This document shows, piece by piece, positions 20,636 through 31,004 of a stretch of DNA of 64,000 bases. The notes below the pieces were generated by a model that was not told the DNA's origin, searched no databases, and saw only the letters and a list, made by a program, of their open reading frames with translations. Source of the DNA: Hymenopellis radicata (lineage: Eukaryota; Basidiomycota; Agaricomycetes; Agaricales; Physalacriaceae); NCBI GenBank assembly GCA_015501595.1, contig JADNRX010000072.1, positions 1-64,000 on the forward strand, given 5' to 3'. Position numbers and translations under genes: made by a program. Position 1 is the first letter of the stretch. Each line of letters starts with the position of its first letter.

Positions 20636-23600
20636 TCATGTACTTTTCGGCAACCTTACTATGCTTGCTACATACCACCTAAACACGTGCGGCACTCTCA
20701 GAAATATGACTCGTCTTTTGTCTCTTCCATAACCGCCCTTCAGACACGTTGTTTCCGACTGCAGCCGTAGATCTCGATGCTGCCGATGCCTCTCCAGTCT
20801 CTTGCGAAACCTCAAAAGGATCGTTCGTGTAAGAAGTCCGTCCAATACCGGGAGCTGCAACTCGATTGTTTTACGCAAGCCGTCCACATCCTTCATATTC
20901 AGCAGTGCATACTCCAGCGAGCGTTGCGTAAACGTTGAGATCATATACATCCTCCTTGGTTCGTTTCTCTCCAGATTAGCTCTATCCTGGATTTCATTTC
21001 GAAGCGCTAAACAACAGGCGTCAGACCAGCTTAGGGAATATGAGTTATCAGCGTACCTTCCTGGGACGCCTTCACGCTGGTTATTTCCTTTTCGAGCTCA
21101 TATATTCGAGCTGGAACAGGATCAGCAGGATGCCTTGAGCAGAACGTGGCGTCAAATACCAGATTTCGCGGATGATTTCTCTATCGCAAGCTTCGGATTT
21201 CTGTTTGAGGGCTATGTTGTCGGCCTTCTCGTGCGCTAATTGAGCTTGTAATGCACTGTTTTCGGACGTTAATTGTTCTGCCTGGTCTGTGGATATGCGT
21301 GATCAATCAATGATCAATCTGGGCTTCCGCCAAATTGTCTGACTATTAGAAACCGCCGGTCAGGCACGCCGTTCGAGGCGGCCCTGACCGATTTGCGCTC
21401 AAATCCTGACTAATTTGCGCGCAAATCCTGGCCAAGATACGCGCAAATCCTGGTGAGTTTGCGCGTAAATCCTAACCAATTTGCGCGCAAATCCTCACCA
21501 AGATGCCCTCAAATCCTGGCGAGTTTGCGCGTAAATCCTGACGAGTATACGCGCAAATCATGGTGAGTATACGCGCAAATCCTGAGATCCGGCGTTTCGG
21601 GCCGCGATCCGAGACGACGCGTCAGTCGATCAAGTCGTTGCTCTGTCTCTCTCCCACCACCCACGATGCCCACCTAGTGGCGACGGCCGTCCCACTTCCA
21701 CGCTGATAACCGCCAGGCGGCCTCTGGGCTGTTGGTTGTGCCGGCGACTGACCAACCGCCTCATCATACAACGACGGACTGTAACTTTGTCGACAACGCT
21801 GGACGGACATTGCTGCTGCGTGGCGTCAACTTATCTGGCTCGTCCAAGGCTCCTGTAAATAAGCCGTCGTGTGTGCTAGACGGACTCTGGGATGACGCTG
21901 AGCGCGGCGGTGAGAGCATTATAAACCGCCCACAATCTGGACGATGACACTGCCGACGTCCACCTAGCCCGCCTCCGCGGCTGGGGGTTCATCATGCTAT
22001 GTTTTCCCGTTACCTGGGAGGGGCTCGAGGGCGAAGGACCGTAAGTGAGCTCGTTGGCACGCCCACGGACTCGACTGACGACCTCATGAGGACGGACTGC
22101 AACTTTGTGCAGGGTGCGGGATGGGCATACGACGTGGGCGCTCTTGATGTGGGGTGCGTTTGAGGTGCATCCTCTTCCTCTTACGCCCTCGCAGCGGTGA
22201 TTCTGATTGGTCTCCCTCAGGAACGCCCTCGGGTCCAATCCTCCCGCCTCTGAGTGGGCTGCCTCCGAGCGGGGCTATCTCTTACTTTGATGGATCATCC
22301 CTTCGCCCGTCTCATTGCGTCGTGGGCTATCTCTTGTTGCCACGCTCACGACGAGTCCGACTCCGTCGCCATCGAGGTGGACGACATCACTTATGCCGCG
22401 GACGACACGACAGGCCTTCGCTGCGTTATCTGCCATCACCGCCTACTTGCCAATGAAATCTCCGCCCATGTGGACAAGGACTGCCATCAAGTCGGTATCC
22501 CCAACATCGACGGGCACGCCGCCGCCGACCCCATGAAACCAGTCCGCCCAAATTAAACGCTCACACGTCTTCTCTTACTCGGAAAACACTGCTAATCATA
22601 TTTACTTGCACTACTCTACTCTACTCTGGATAGTCTGTGAATACTTTGTTAGTACTTGCACCACGTAGTATACCCGAATGTACATACCTTTCCGAATCAG
22701 AATAGACAAATTTTACTATTCTAATTCTGTGAAGCTGTCGTTAGTGATGGGATGTCAATCTAGTGCAAGTACTCACAAGGATTGTTGCTCGCGCTTTCCC
22801 CTGCAATGGATCAGTTAGGGCATTTCTTGAGGAAGAGGATCAGCTTACTTTCAAGTTCCTTTCGACGTGACTGGGCAACTCCTCAATTTCTTGCTCTAAT
22901 CAGTGATTTGTGCCGAAATCTGCTGCAAGGTTATTGCGTCAGATTTAGAGACCACCGCCATAAGAAGTGACATACTGAGCATTCCAGAAAGTGGTCGGAG
23001 GACCGATGACTGACGTGGACTCGTCACATCGCATCAAAACAGAATGGAGGCTATACATATCAGGTAAGTACACTGTCAGCGCGAAACCAGACACGCGATC
23101 CTCTCAAGGAAAATGTTGGTTTATGGGTAACGAAACAGGATAGTAACACTTACGGTTCAACTCAAGTCGAAGGCGGTTTGTCTATGAACAGGTTGTCCAC
23201 AACTTGCAAGTCGAACCAAGAAAACGAACGTACTGTAACCTGAAGAATCGCGCCGCCGCCGCATAAGGAACAGCACGGGAGGATCCGCGGGTGTCGAGAG
23301 GGACACCCACGCCCGTTCCCATCGCGGTTAAACACCCGTACCATATGGGTACGGGCTGCGCGGGTTCTGAGTCGGCCCATGGGTTCACACTCAGAACACT
23401 ACCAATCACCCAAATCCATTCATGCCCGATGAGCATCCCCGGGCAATGGCACGGGGACACTCAGCCGTGCATGATGCGGGGACTGAGGGTGATGGTAGTA
23501 GCGGCAGTGGTGGTGGGACTCGACGGGCGAAGACGCGTCTTTGCCGTCAATCTTGTTGTCATCCAGGTGATCATGGACAGGTCGTCCCTGCTTTGGGAGG

Positions 23601-25623
23601 AGCGTTTTCAAACGTGTCCTCTCGTCCTGCCTCCACGCCTCGCATATGGTGGGGACAGTCTTCAGGGCTGTCGTTAGCGCAGCCGTCGCGTCTTCTTCTG
23701 GGGGTGAGTTCTTGATCATCGAGGAAAGGCTAGCAGACGCAAAGCGCAGACGCAGGTGGATTGGGCGAAGTCTTCTGCAACGTCGCGAGGAAAGAACTGC
23801 CGAGCTTGTCAAGAACGCTCTACGAGAAAATGAGAATACATACTGAGATCGTAACGGAAAGTCACTGCGTCGCGAACTTTGGTGTCATCTCCAAGTATTC
23901 CTCATCCTCCTCCAGACGTCGTCCTCGTCCTTGTCTACGTGTAGTTGTTGTCGTGGTTGTTGTCCAGTCGGCTGTCGTCCTCGTTCTCTGCTGCTGTCAC
24001 AGAGACAGCAGCAGTAAGTCTGGCGCAGAGCCAGGACCACAACCAACAGCCCAGAGGCCGCCTGGCGGTTATCAGCGTGGAAGTGGGACGGCCGTCGCCA
24101 CTAGGTGGGCATCGTGGGTGGTGGGAGAGAGACAGAGCAAACGACTTGATCGAACGCTGACGCGTCGTCTCGGATCGCGGCCCGAAACGCCGGATCTCAG
24201 GATTTGCGCGTATACTCACCATGATTTGCGCGTATACTCGTCAGGATTTACGCGCAAACTCGCCAGGATTTGAGGGCATCTTGATGAGGATTTGCGCGCA
24301 AATTGGTCAGGATTTACGCGCAAACTCGCCAGGATTTGAGGGCATCTTGGTGAGGATTTGCGCGCAAATTGGTTAGGATTTACGCGCAAACTCGCTAGGA
24401 TTTGAGGGCATCTTGGCCAGGATTTGCGCGCAAATTAGTCAGGATTTGAGCGCAAACTGGTCAGGATTTGAGCGTAAATTAGTCAGCAGTCGCTTGAACG
24501 GCGTGCCTGACCGGCGTTGTCTAATATCCAGACAATCTCGCTTCCGCCAATGTCGATTACATACCGCGAAATGCGTTCATTCTTTCGTTAGCATCTACGA
24601 CGCCAATCAATCTACGGTCCGTGCTTGGTAGATAGAGGTTCATCGTCCTTACCTCGGGCGCCGGGCCTTCTCCAAGGCAGCAACCTGGTTTGTGCTACCG
24701 TGGAGCCCTTGAAAACCAACTGCAGTAAGCATCGTGTGTGTTGACAAGCGAGAGAAGCACGAAACGAAATTCTGTCTCGCGAAGCTTCTCTTGGAGATCT
24801 TATGGAGAGATATTTAGAAACAAGAACATGAGAACGAGGATGAACTGCTCACCGGACAATTGGCTTGTGAAACGACTCAGAGTGGCGGCGGCGGTTGGAC
24901 TTTTGCTCCGAGTTGGTGGCCGGGATACTGGCGACTGAGGTCAACACGGACTTCTGTTTAGTCCAAGGCCTTACGCACCTGTCTCGTCCTCCTCTTTCTG
25001 AGATGTGCCTACATCGGCGCCCTCCTTTGGTATTGACCTACTATCACAATGACTCTGCGACGAGCCTTCCAGCTTCTCTGTTCGTCCCAAGGGCTCTTCA
25101 GAATCGCTATCTGGAACCTGAGACAGCTCAGAAGATACTGCTGAGCCCGTTCTTGAGGGTCCAGCGGAAGAAGGCGTTTTGAGCGGTACAAAATAAGTTG
25201 TCAGCAGATCTGTGTGTATGCGCTCGGATTCCTGGATTGCCGAAGATGGGGGTGTAGGGAGCTGAGAAGCGAGTGCGTCGAACTTTTCGCGTTTGATGTC
25301 TGGGATGATTGTGGCGATCCTCTCGAACAGCTCGTCGTCAGACCAACTACATCGACTTTTCGATGTCAGGCAAACGCTTGACCGGCACGCGACATCTTCA
25401 AGGGTCCGTTCGCACTTCTTACGTGCACGCTCGCACGTTCTGCATCTCTTCGGGCTGCTCAGTTATCGGATGCGGCAATGAATAAGGACGAACCGACCTT
25501 GTCTCGGTTTTTAGAAACCCACTTCTTGATGTCGCGCTTCATGCGCGACTTTTTGTTTTCTCGTTGCATGATGAATGCCAGAGGCTTTCCGACGTACTCG
25601 GCTGGTACGATAGGTTCAGACAT
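20636..25623 (-). CDS. Zn2Cys6-like/coiled-coil family protein, copy 1, with a 3.2-kb element in one intron
   Basis: From ATG 25623 an N-terminal exon (MSEPIVPAEYVGKPLAF...) precedes the cluster CRTCERARKKC, then C-x4-C-x6-C, then SWSDDELFERI. Spacing is C-x2-C-x6-C-x8-C-x4-C-x6-C. A disordered Ser/Glu-rich part follows (to about 24960), then coiled-coil exons: LQEKLRETEF; NQVAALEKARRPR; VDANERMNAFR; and DQAEQLTSENSALQAQLA from about 21275 down. The final exons end at 20636. Exon VDANERMNAFR has a gtatgt donor (about 24565). The matching acceptor (catatccacag) is at about 21286, and the element at 21334-24539 lies between them; without it the intron would be about 70 bases. The first intron joins Cys exon and start exon only after a one-base shift near 25455, so the copy may be inactive. 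Confidence 0.6.
21323..21333 (+). repeat. Target-site duplication, left copy
   Basis: The sequence gcttccgccaa lies directly outside the left arm and is repeated at 24540-24550. It is an 11-bp direct duplication; the core could be counted as 9 bp, cttccgcca. Confidence 0.8.
21334..21740 (+). repeat. Left terminal inverted repeat of the 3.2-kb element
   Basis: It pairs with the right arm 24038-24539. Identity is high from the outer attgtctg to the inner gttggttgtg (21731-21740), beyond which the two sides diverge abruptly. It contains nine 22-bp units. Confidence 0.85.
21384..21581 (-). repeat. 22-bp subterminal tandem array, 9 units
   Basis: Nine units of exactly 22 bases have the general form ctg(a/g)c(c/g)a(a/g)tttgcgcgcaaatc. 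The GC-rich core gcgcgcaaat is itself partly palindromic. Three unit variants alternate (gcgcgcaaat, gcgcgtaaat and gccctcaaat types). Arrays of this kind near element ends are usually binding sites for the transposase. Confidence 0.85.
21777..22040 (+). pseudogene. Captured GH5 glycosidase fragment (ergosteryl-glucosidase/glucosylceramidase type)
   Basis: One frame reads NFVDNAGRTLLLRGVNLSGS and continues to GLWDDAERGGES. After a frame shift of about two lost bases it reads NLDDDTADVHLARLRGWGF then LCFPVTWEGLEGEGP. It ends at a gtaagt that looks like the original splice donor. The order FVD-x-x-GR-x-L-x-LRGVNLSGSSK...GGES...RPL-NL...HLARLR-GWG...TWE is that of the N-terminal part of fungal GH5 enzymes acting on steryl- or sphingolipid glucosides. 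The rest of the enzyme, including the catalytic glutamates, is missing. It starts 37 bases inside the left inverted repeat, so it was captured by the element. Confidence 0.7.
22254..22556 (+). other. Open frame inside the element with a Cys/His pair, origin unknown
   Basis: The frame ends ...EVDDITYAADDTTGLRCVIC then HHRLLANEISAHVDKDCHQV and stops at 22556. C-x2-C followed by H...C-H could be a zinc-binding remnant. I cannot tell whether it belongs to the captured GH5 piece, another captured gene or no gene. No start is convincing. Confidence 0.25.
23585..23722 (-). pseudogene. Captured fragment related to the local F-box family
   Basis: The minus frame reads SMIKNSPPEEDATAALTTAL then KTVPTICEAWRQDERTRLKT and LL. 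The F-box paralogues in this window have, at one place, DIIKNTPYDQD...FAEALTTLPDICTSWRQQQEDDL (42480-45287) and VIQDTPYEEDITAAHFAAAL...RCARWRKKEEAELKALL (28371-30707). The I-K-N/D-(S/T)-P-x-(E/D)-(E/D)-D, A-L-x-x-x-P-x-x-C and W-R-x-x-x-x-x-x-L positions agree. Neither the F-box nor the Cys motifs are present. It is an internal piece of one exon carried within the element. Confidence 0.5.
24038..24539 (-). repeat. Right terminal inverted repeat of the 3.2-kb element
   Basis: It begins at cacaaccaac (24038), the complement of the inner end of the left arm, and ends next to the flanking duplication. It contains thirteen 22-bp units, four more than the left arm, which accounts for almost all of the length difference. 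Confidence 0.85.
24201..24486 (+). repeat. 22-bp subterminal tandem array, 13 units
   Basis: Thirteen units of exactly 22 bases begin gatttgcgcg or gatttacgcg or gatttgaggg. A three-unit superperiod (acgcgcaaactcg, then gagggcatcttg, then gcgcgcaaattgg) repeats three times in the middle. Four more units than the opposite arm indicates expansion of the superperiod after the element was formed. Confidence 0.85.
24540..24550 (+). repeat. Target-site duplication, right copy
   Basis: This is an identical copy of 21323-21333, directly outside the right arm. Joining the flanks with one copy restores a normal intron of about 70 bases in the host gene. Confidence 0.8.
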
Positions 25624-25941
25624 GATGGTAGGAACGGAGAACGGGGACTTAGTGCGGACTTACCGCACCCGTGTCGGATGCTCATACCAATAAGGAAGCT
25701 TCTCTGCCTTGCTTGGCTTCAATGTCACTGCAGTAAGAACCTCCAAAGTTAACGTGAGGGCTAACACGCCTCCTAAATACTACAGGAATGTAACCCTAGC
25801 ACCCTGTCAATGATTGCCAAGATAATCAAAGTCCAAGACTGTTTCAAGAAGTCGTTATGTGGCGAGCCGGTGAAAGCTGACATCGAGAGATCTTACTGAT
25901 ATCACTACATGAGCGTCGAATTACATCGCCACAGACTCACT

Positions 25942-27711
25942 CTACTCCGTTTCCATCTCATCCATAGCCAATCTAGGCCACCAGAGTAAGTAAACAATCA
26001 ATAGAGCATCAATGAAGGCACTCACTTGTAGGCTTGTAACACTTGTTCACGCGTCTCTTACCTCTCTGTTGTTGGAAGTGAGACTTGACCGCGATCATAT
26101 CTTGGTCAAGTTCTGCATGGCATTGTTAAAGGTAAAAACAGTCATGGGCAAATGCTCACTCACGCGGAACATCTCCAAATATCTTGAGATTGAACAACGG
26201 GACGATGGCCCTACCCTCATAGATTAGTCGACAACAAACGTGTTATAAATAGCACACACCATTTCCTTTTGGGATGACCGAAGAACATGACGATACACTG
26301 CGGCTTGGAGATCGTCTTGATGAACTTTTGAAGGATGTCAGGCGGTATATCCGGCATGCAGTCCTCGAACACGACAGCTGGATACCAGGGAACGGAAGCT
26401 GATGTGCCATCAACGGCTATCGTTTCGTTAGAACGACATGTACGCACAGAGTTTGGCCCAGACTAAAGAATGAAATTGAGACCCGACGCGAGCAGAGCTA
26501 GTGTACGTACCAAGAGTACCACTGTCAATTATATGACCTTCTTCGAAATTTCCGAGATTGTCGTCCACCCTGCGGGTTCCCTTGAGGTCAAGAGGTTCAA
26601 CCTCTTTATGTGCCGCATCTTTGTCGACCGATTGAAATCTGCCAGCAGTCGTCTCAAGTCTGTCAAACACTTCGACTCTGTTGGCTCGAACAGCTTTCAC
26701 TGCCTCCCGTTTTCCTGTCAACATAGCAGTACATTTCCTGGGCGCGACTTTCCGTAGCTGTGGGGTCGAGGGCTTCTTCGAGGAAGCACTAGATGAAGCG
26801 GTGCCCGCTGTACCCGCCAACGAAGTTTGTGGCTGTTTGCTGCTATGCGACTCGTCAAGCTGGGGGTTGTCGAAATGTTCTTGGCCGACGCAAGGTGCTT
26901 GACAACATTTAGAACGAATGCTAACTATCGAACAGAAGAGCAGGTGCGTACATAACATCAAGACATCATCGTCGGTGAACGAATCCTCCTCTTGTTCGCA
27001 TGAAAGGCGACGGCGTTTCCGTGCTGAGACCGGTGTCATAGGAAGATGGTCCGAGGCTGCAGAAGATGTGGACGTCTGGGGGCGCTTGAAGGGTGTAGAA
27101 GGAGAAAGCTCAATTCGCTTGGCTGCCATTGTGTCCAATATTGGGAGAAACTGTTTGATGATTGCACCGACGACTTCATTTCGTGCGGCTTGCTCTAGGG
27201 TCCTTCGAAAATCGGTGAGCTCGATATGCTCATCAATGTCGCGCCCTTCTTGATCGATGGCGCGCTGATTCATTTCGTGTTTCAGAGCTAGGTTAGGGAG
27301 AAGTAGGTTTGTAGCCATCAGCTAAGTAGACCAGACACGTACCGTTCAACTCCACTTTCAAGTCATTGACTTCGTGCTCCAGCCTGTGCATATTGTTGCG
27401 CAAAATCTGATTATTGCGCTTGAATTCGAAGGTTTTACCAGCCTGAGAGTCAGAAGTTCTTCCTGTAAGCGCATTCAAGTTGTATATTAAGCATTACAAT
27501 TGTTCGACGTCACTTACGTGCCTGTGGAGGAGAACTCTCCAGAGACCTATGCTTTCCATCCGAATGAACAAAGGATGTGCTGGCGATGAGGTTTCGCGCA
27601 TGACTCGGTGGCGGGCGATATGGTCCTGCGGAAGGACGATACTATTGAGTCTCGACTCCATGTCAGCTCATTCTCATACGCACCTGATGTAAGATGTCCC
27701 GGAGAAGTCAT
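25942..27711 (-). CDS. Coiled-coil/PWWP-domain protein, copy 1
   Basis: The gene starts MTSPGHLTSG at 27711. Early exons join in frame to a coiled coil (NNQILRNNMHRLEHEVNDLK then VELN) and the block LKHEMNQRAIDQEGRDIDEH, followed by FLPILDTMAAKRIEL, conserved in copies 2 and 3. A basic linker rich in Ser/Lys/Arg follows. The PWWP domain is split by an intron: VWAKL, then PWYPAVVFEDCMPDIPPDIL and CIVMFFGHPKRKW. PWWP domains bind methylated histone tails and DNA. The tail has WAIVPLFNLKIFGDVPR, LDQDMIAVKSHFQ, then QVLQAYK and a short acidic end at 25942. Near 26050 a one-base shift is needed to reach REQVLQAYK, so the extreme C-terminus may be altered. It lies divergently about 660 bases from the F-box gene at 28371. 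Confidence 0.7.
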
Positions 27712-28370
27712 CACACTACCAGATGGACGACTTTTCGGCTGAATTGGCTGAGCCCCAAGTCAATGAATTCGAAAGTTCAAGTCAGAGATTTTTGGGAGAT
27801 TGGCGAACACGTGCTATGTGGAGGAGAATTCGTTAGCTGTACATCGTAATGGCCGAGAGAACGAAGATCAACTAACTGGGATTTAGCACGATGTCGGATG
27901 TAGAGTATGAGTGGACTATGAGTGACGGTAAGAGAGGAAGCGCCCAGGTCGGATTGCGGACCGGGAACCGACAGCGATATTCGCCGCTTTACAGGGTTTC
28001 TCACGCAGGCTAGATACACGTCCTCCGCTGCTTGCGCCACACACGGCAGAAGATTACATGGTGGAAATGGTGGTGGACATCTCCGAAACGTGTGCTAGGA
28101 CGATGCCTAAACAGCTGATAACGTCAAATAGCTGAGTAACGCACCTGGGAAGCTGACTTACGACAAAACATTAATCTTGTTCGATTCAAAGTCTCGTATG
28201 CATTCTTGTGAGGCTTTCAGGACGCGACGGTTGCTGGTGTATATTCAAATTCGTACAAAACATCCGAATTGAGTCAGGTCGTACTTACGATCACCTGACC
28301 CTGAAAAAGGGCCAAACACGCGACTGCGTTTTTCCTTTTGTCTTTTGTACCATCACCACCAGTCAATACA
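27712..28370. other. Divergent intergenic region between PWWP copy 1 and F-box copy 2
   Basis: About 660 bases separate the two start codons. A minus frame at 27777-28040 has some splice-like sites but no domain. The stretch should contain both promoters; I see no clear TATA box or repeated operator. Confidence 0.4.
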
Positions 28371-30707
28371 ATGGCTACTCGTCGATCGCAAAGACTTGCC
28401 GTCCAAAAGACAACCTCTGACGAAAATATCAATCCGCACCCCAAAGCTCAGGGCCAAACCGTCGTCGTCAAGAAACAAGCCGCTCAGCGCGCGAAGAAAC
28501 GAACCGACTTGACCATGGCTCAAGAACCGGACGATGCCGACGACGCGCCTCCTCTCACACGGCCGCGTAAGAGGACGAAAACTGTTGTCGCAGCCTCAGC
28601 TGCGACCGATAGCTGCCCGGCACCGAAGCGTCGTGGGAGGAAAGGTATATTGGAGCAGATAACAGATACTCCGCTCGACCTATTGTTCGAGGTGAGTACC
28701 TGTGACTACACGTCTTTCTCCATATTCTTACCCTCTGGTAGATATTTTCCTACTTGGAGCCGTTTGATCTCTTGCGCTTGAGTCGCACGACGAGGGACCT
28801 CCGAGGACTACTCATGAGCAAATCATCTGCGTTCGTTTGGGAGAATGCGAGAGTCGGAATGGAGGGTCTGCCTCCCATCCTTGATGGCTTGAACGACCCT
28901 CAGTACGCCAATCTTTTGTTCGACGGGCACTGCCATGTGCGTTTTGCTCTACTTGAATGGGCACCTACTCAACCGTCTCATAGAACTGCGGCGTGGCGGG
29001 AACAAAACATGTGCAATTCGAAATACGCATGAGGCTTTGCAAGGCTTGCCTGGACGAAGGAGCGATGTATGTATCCTCACGTTGATGATCAAAGCGTGCT
29101 CATTTAATGTAGCATGATGTCCTGGGCTGCTGTTCGCGATGCTCTATCCGATAGCTCAGTCGCTCGCGAATTGGTCACCATCACACCAAAATATGTCATG
29201 TCCGCTTCGTCTGGGAGTAGAACTTACTATTATGACCGGACCTCTTTAGTCCAAATTAGCAAGGAGTTTGCGGCGATCAAGGGCCACACGTTACGTGCAT
29301 CCTTTGTGAGGGAAAAGTACCAAGACTATGCTCATCTTGCACGTGTAAGTGTCGTGTAGCTGTTTCTTTTCTTCACTTACGGGTATTGCCCAGGAATGCG
29401 AACCACATCAGGTCTGGCTCAATTCTAGGAAGAACAATCGCACCCAAGAACTCGCTTCGCTTCGTCGGGATAGACTCTCCAGGTCGGCTTCATGATTATT
29501 TCGTCCACTTCAATGCGAACTAATGTTCTCTTAGTGTCATCGAACGCCTACGAGGGGACGGGTGGGAGGAAGAACTCAAGAGCAAGGCGGTCCTGAAGAC
29601 TCTTGCAGAGCACAAGCTCGTCAATCAACCCAAGGCATTGACTGATCGCAGTACGTCTTCCCAACAACATCAACTGCTTGCCCGCTTACCGCAGTCAAGT
29701 TTGGCAAAATATAGAACCCAGTCTAACTGAAGTGATGGAAGAGCTTCGTGCCGACCTTCTTGCAGAGAAGATACGCACCGCGGTCTCGCGACGAATCGTT
29801 TTCGTGAAGGAGCTCTGCCAACCTCTCTTTGACAAGATGCCGGAGCTCCCGGCCACGCCTCCCATTACGATGCTCCCCATTTTCAAGGAGTTCGTGACAG
29901 TTATTCAAGACACTCCTTACGAGGAGGACATCACAGCGGCTCATTTCGCCGCAGCTCTCGACTTCCTTCCTAAGAGGTGCGCACGTTGGAGGAAGAAAGA
30001 AGAGGCGGAACTGAAGGCGCTGCTCTTGAAGGCGGGTAGCAGTGACGATCTATCCTTGGTCGTGAACGCCTTTACCTGCTCCGCATGTACTCGTTCCGCG
30101 CCTCTTCTCCATTACCCGTACTTCGCTTCTCACCGTTGCTTCTTCGGCCGCTCGCGTATCGGTTCTGCTGACGTTCAGCCAGTGTGGTATCCCAAAGGAA
30201 TCGTGGCTATAGACCCGCTTGGACAGAAGATCTGTAACAAGGTCATCAAGATGTCCGGACTCAACCCGGCCAGTGCCACTGCTTCGGATATGGACTCTGC
30301 AGATGTCTTCTTCACCTGTGATGAATGCTTCAAGGCGCAGTATGGCCCTCCTAGTAACAGGCACTGGTGTCTCATGCGGTGGCGCACAGCTATGGTGGGT
30401 GTTTAACTATCAGATAATATGAAGTTTGATACTGAAGACCGCTCAGAATCATCATCGGACACACATCAACCATTTGAAACGTGTGACTGATGAAGATCTC
30501 ATTTCTCGCGGCCGCCTCAAGGAGGAGTCTAACTTATCTGCTCACATGAACTGCACATATGACCGAGCAGTCTCTGTTTGCGTTCTGTGCTCTACAGTCC
30601 AAACATCGTCTGCATCTCGCACCGAGCATTTGGAAAACGTGTTCGTGTATTTATTTTTGTTCAGGCAATTTCTGAAGTCCAGTTTCCTCCAGCCATGGGA
30701 TCACTGA
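28371..30707 (+). CDS. F-box protein with C-terminal CxxC motifs (F2)
   Basis: Eight exons join in frame: 28371-28691, 28742-28936, 28984-29066, 29113-29344, 29394-29482, 29535-29650, 29700-30394 and 30447-30707. They give 663 residues. The N-terminal 80 residues are basic and disordered (MATRRSQRLAVQ...). The F-box lies at about residues 95-140 (ILEQITDTPLDLLFEIFSYL then EPFDLLRLSRTT). Four cysteine sites follow: HCHNCG...LCKACL, FTCSAC...SHRCF, FFTCDECF and VCVLC...EHL. These probably bind zinc and substrate, while the F-box would contact Skp1 in an SCF ubiquitin ligase. The exon pattern matches F1, except that the F1/F3 intron after ITP... has been lost. The seventh exon uses an aag acceptor, as in F1. 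No break was found. Confidence 0.8.
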
Positions 30708-31004
30708 CAATAATGCGAACTATTTCAAGCTCAGTCTAAAATCGGGATCGGTGATTGCTCAACATGTCTTTGTTGAGGAACGGGTACCTCCTACGGACGT
30801 CGGTACTACGGCACTGCAGTCGCAGTAGGAGATTTCGTACACGTACAGATATTGGCGAGGCGTGGTCCTAGTCCTTACGATACTTCACGATTGCTCACTT
30901 TCAAGAAGTACATACTATTACAACGTAGAACACATAGAACAGCAACTTGCAAGATAAAGACCTCTACATTCAATACTACTCTTCACGGATACAACATCCC
31001 AATA
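30708..31004. other. Convergent intergenic region
   Basis: About 300 bases lie between the stops of F-box copy 2 and Zn-cluster copy 2. No feature is seen beyond 3' untranslated sequence. Confidence 0.5.

Larger units (their letters stand above)
21334..24539. mobile_element. Non-autonomous TIR element, Mutator-like, with captured gene fragments
   Basis: The ends are inverted: left attgtctg(a)ctattag...cgccggtcaggcacgccgttc, right its near-perfect reverse complement. Inverted arms run 407 bases on the left and 502 on the right; the difference is due to 22-bp repeat number. The 11-bp sequence gcttccgccaa flanks both ends directly (21323-21333 and 24540-24550). Long TIRs and a 9-11-bp target duplication are typical of Mutator-like elements. 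The inside holds a GH5 glycosidase fragment (21777-22040, plus), an F-box-family-like fragment (23585-23722, minus), a coil-like stretch (around 22800-22880, minus) and no recognisable transposase. It sits in an intron of Zn-cluster copy 1. The family assignment is by structure only; a KDZ or other long-TIR family cannot be excluded. Confidence 0.8.

Noticed and set aside
23280..23460. Palindromic GC-rich segment (gggtacc/ccatatgg area) as a regulatory hairpin
   Set aside because: It lies inside the transposon; the pairing is partial and no function can be tied to it.
24201..24486. Regular short repeats that could be taken for a CRISPR array
   Set aside because: Units are directly abutting with no spacers, the array is mirrored in the opposite inverted arm, and the genome is eukaryotic. 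It is a subterminal array of a transposon.
26428..27318. Single 296-codon open frame as a complete gene
   Set aside because: It reads through introns of PWWP copy 1; paralogues show the true exon borders and the continuation into the PWWP exons.
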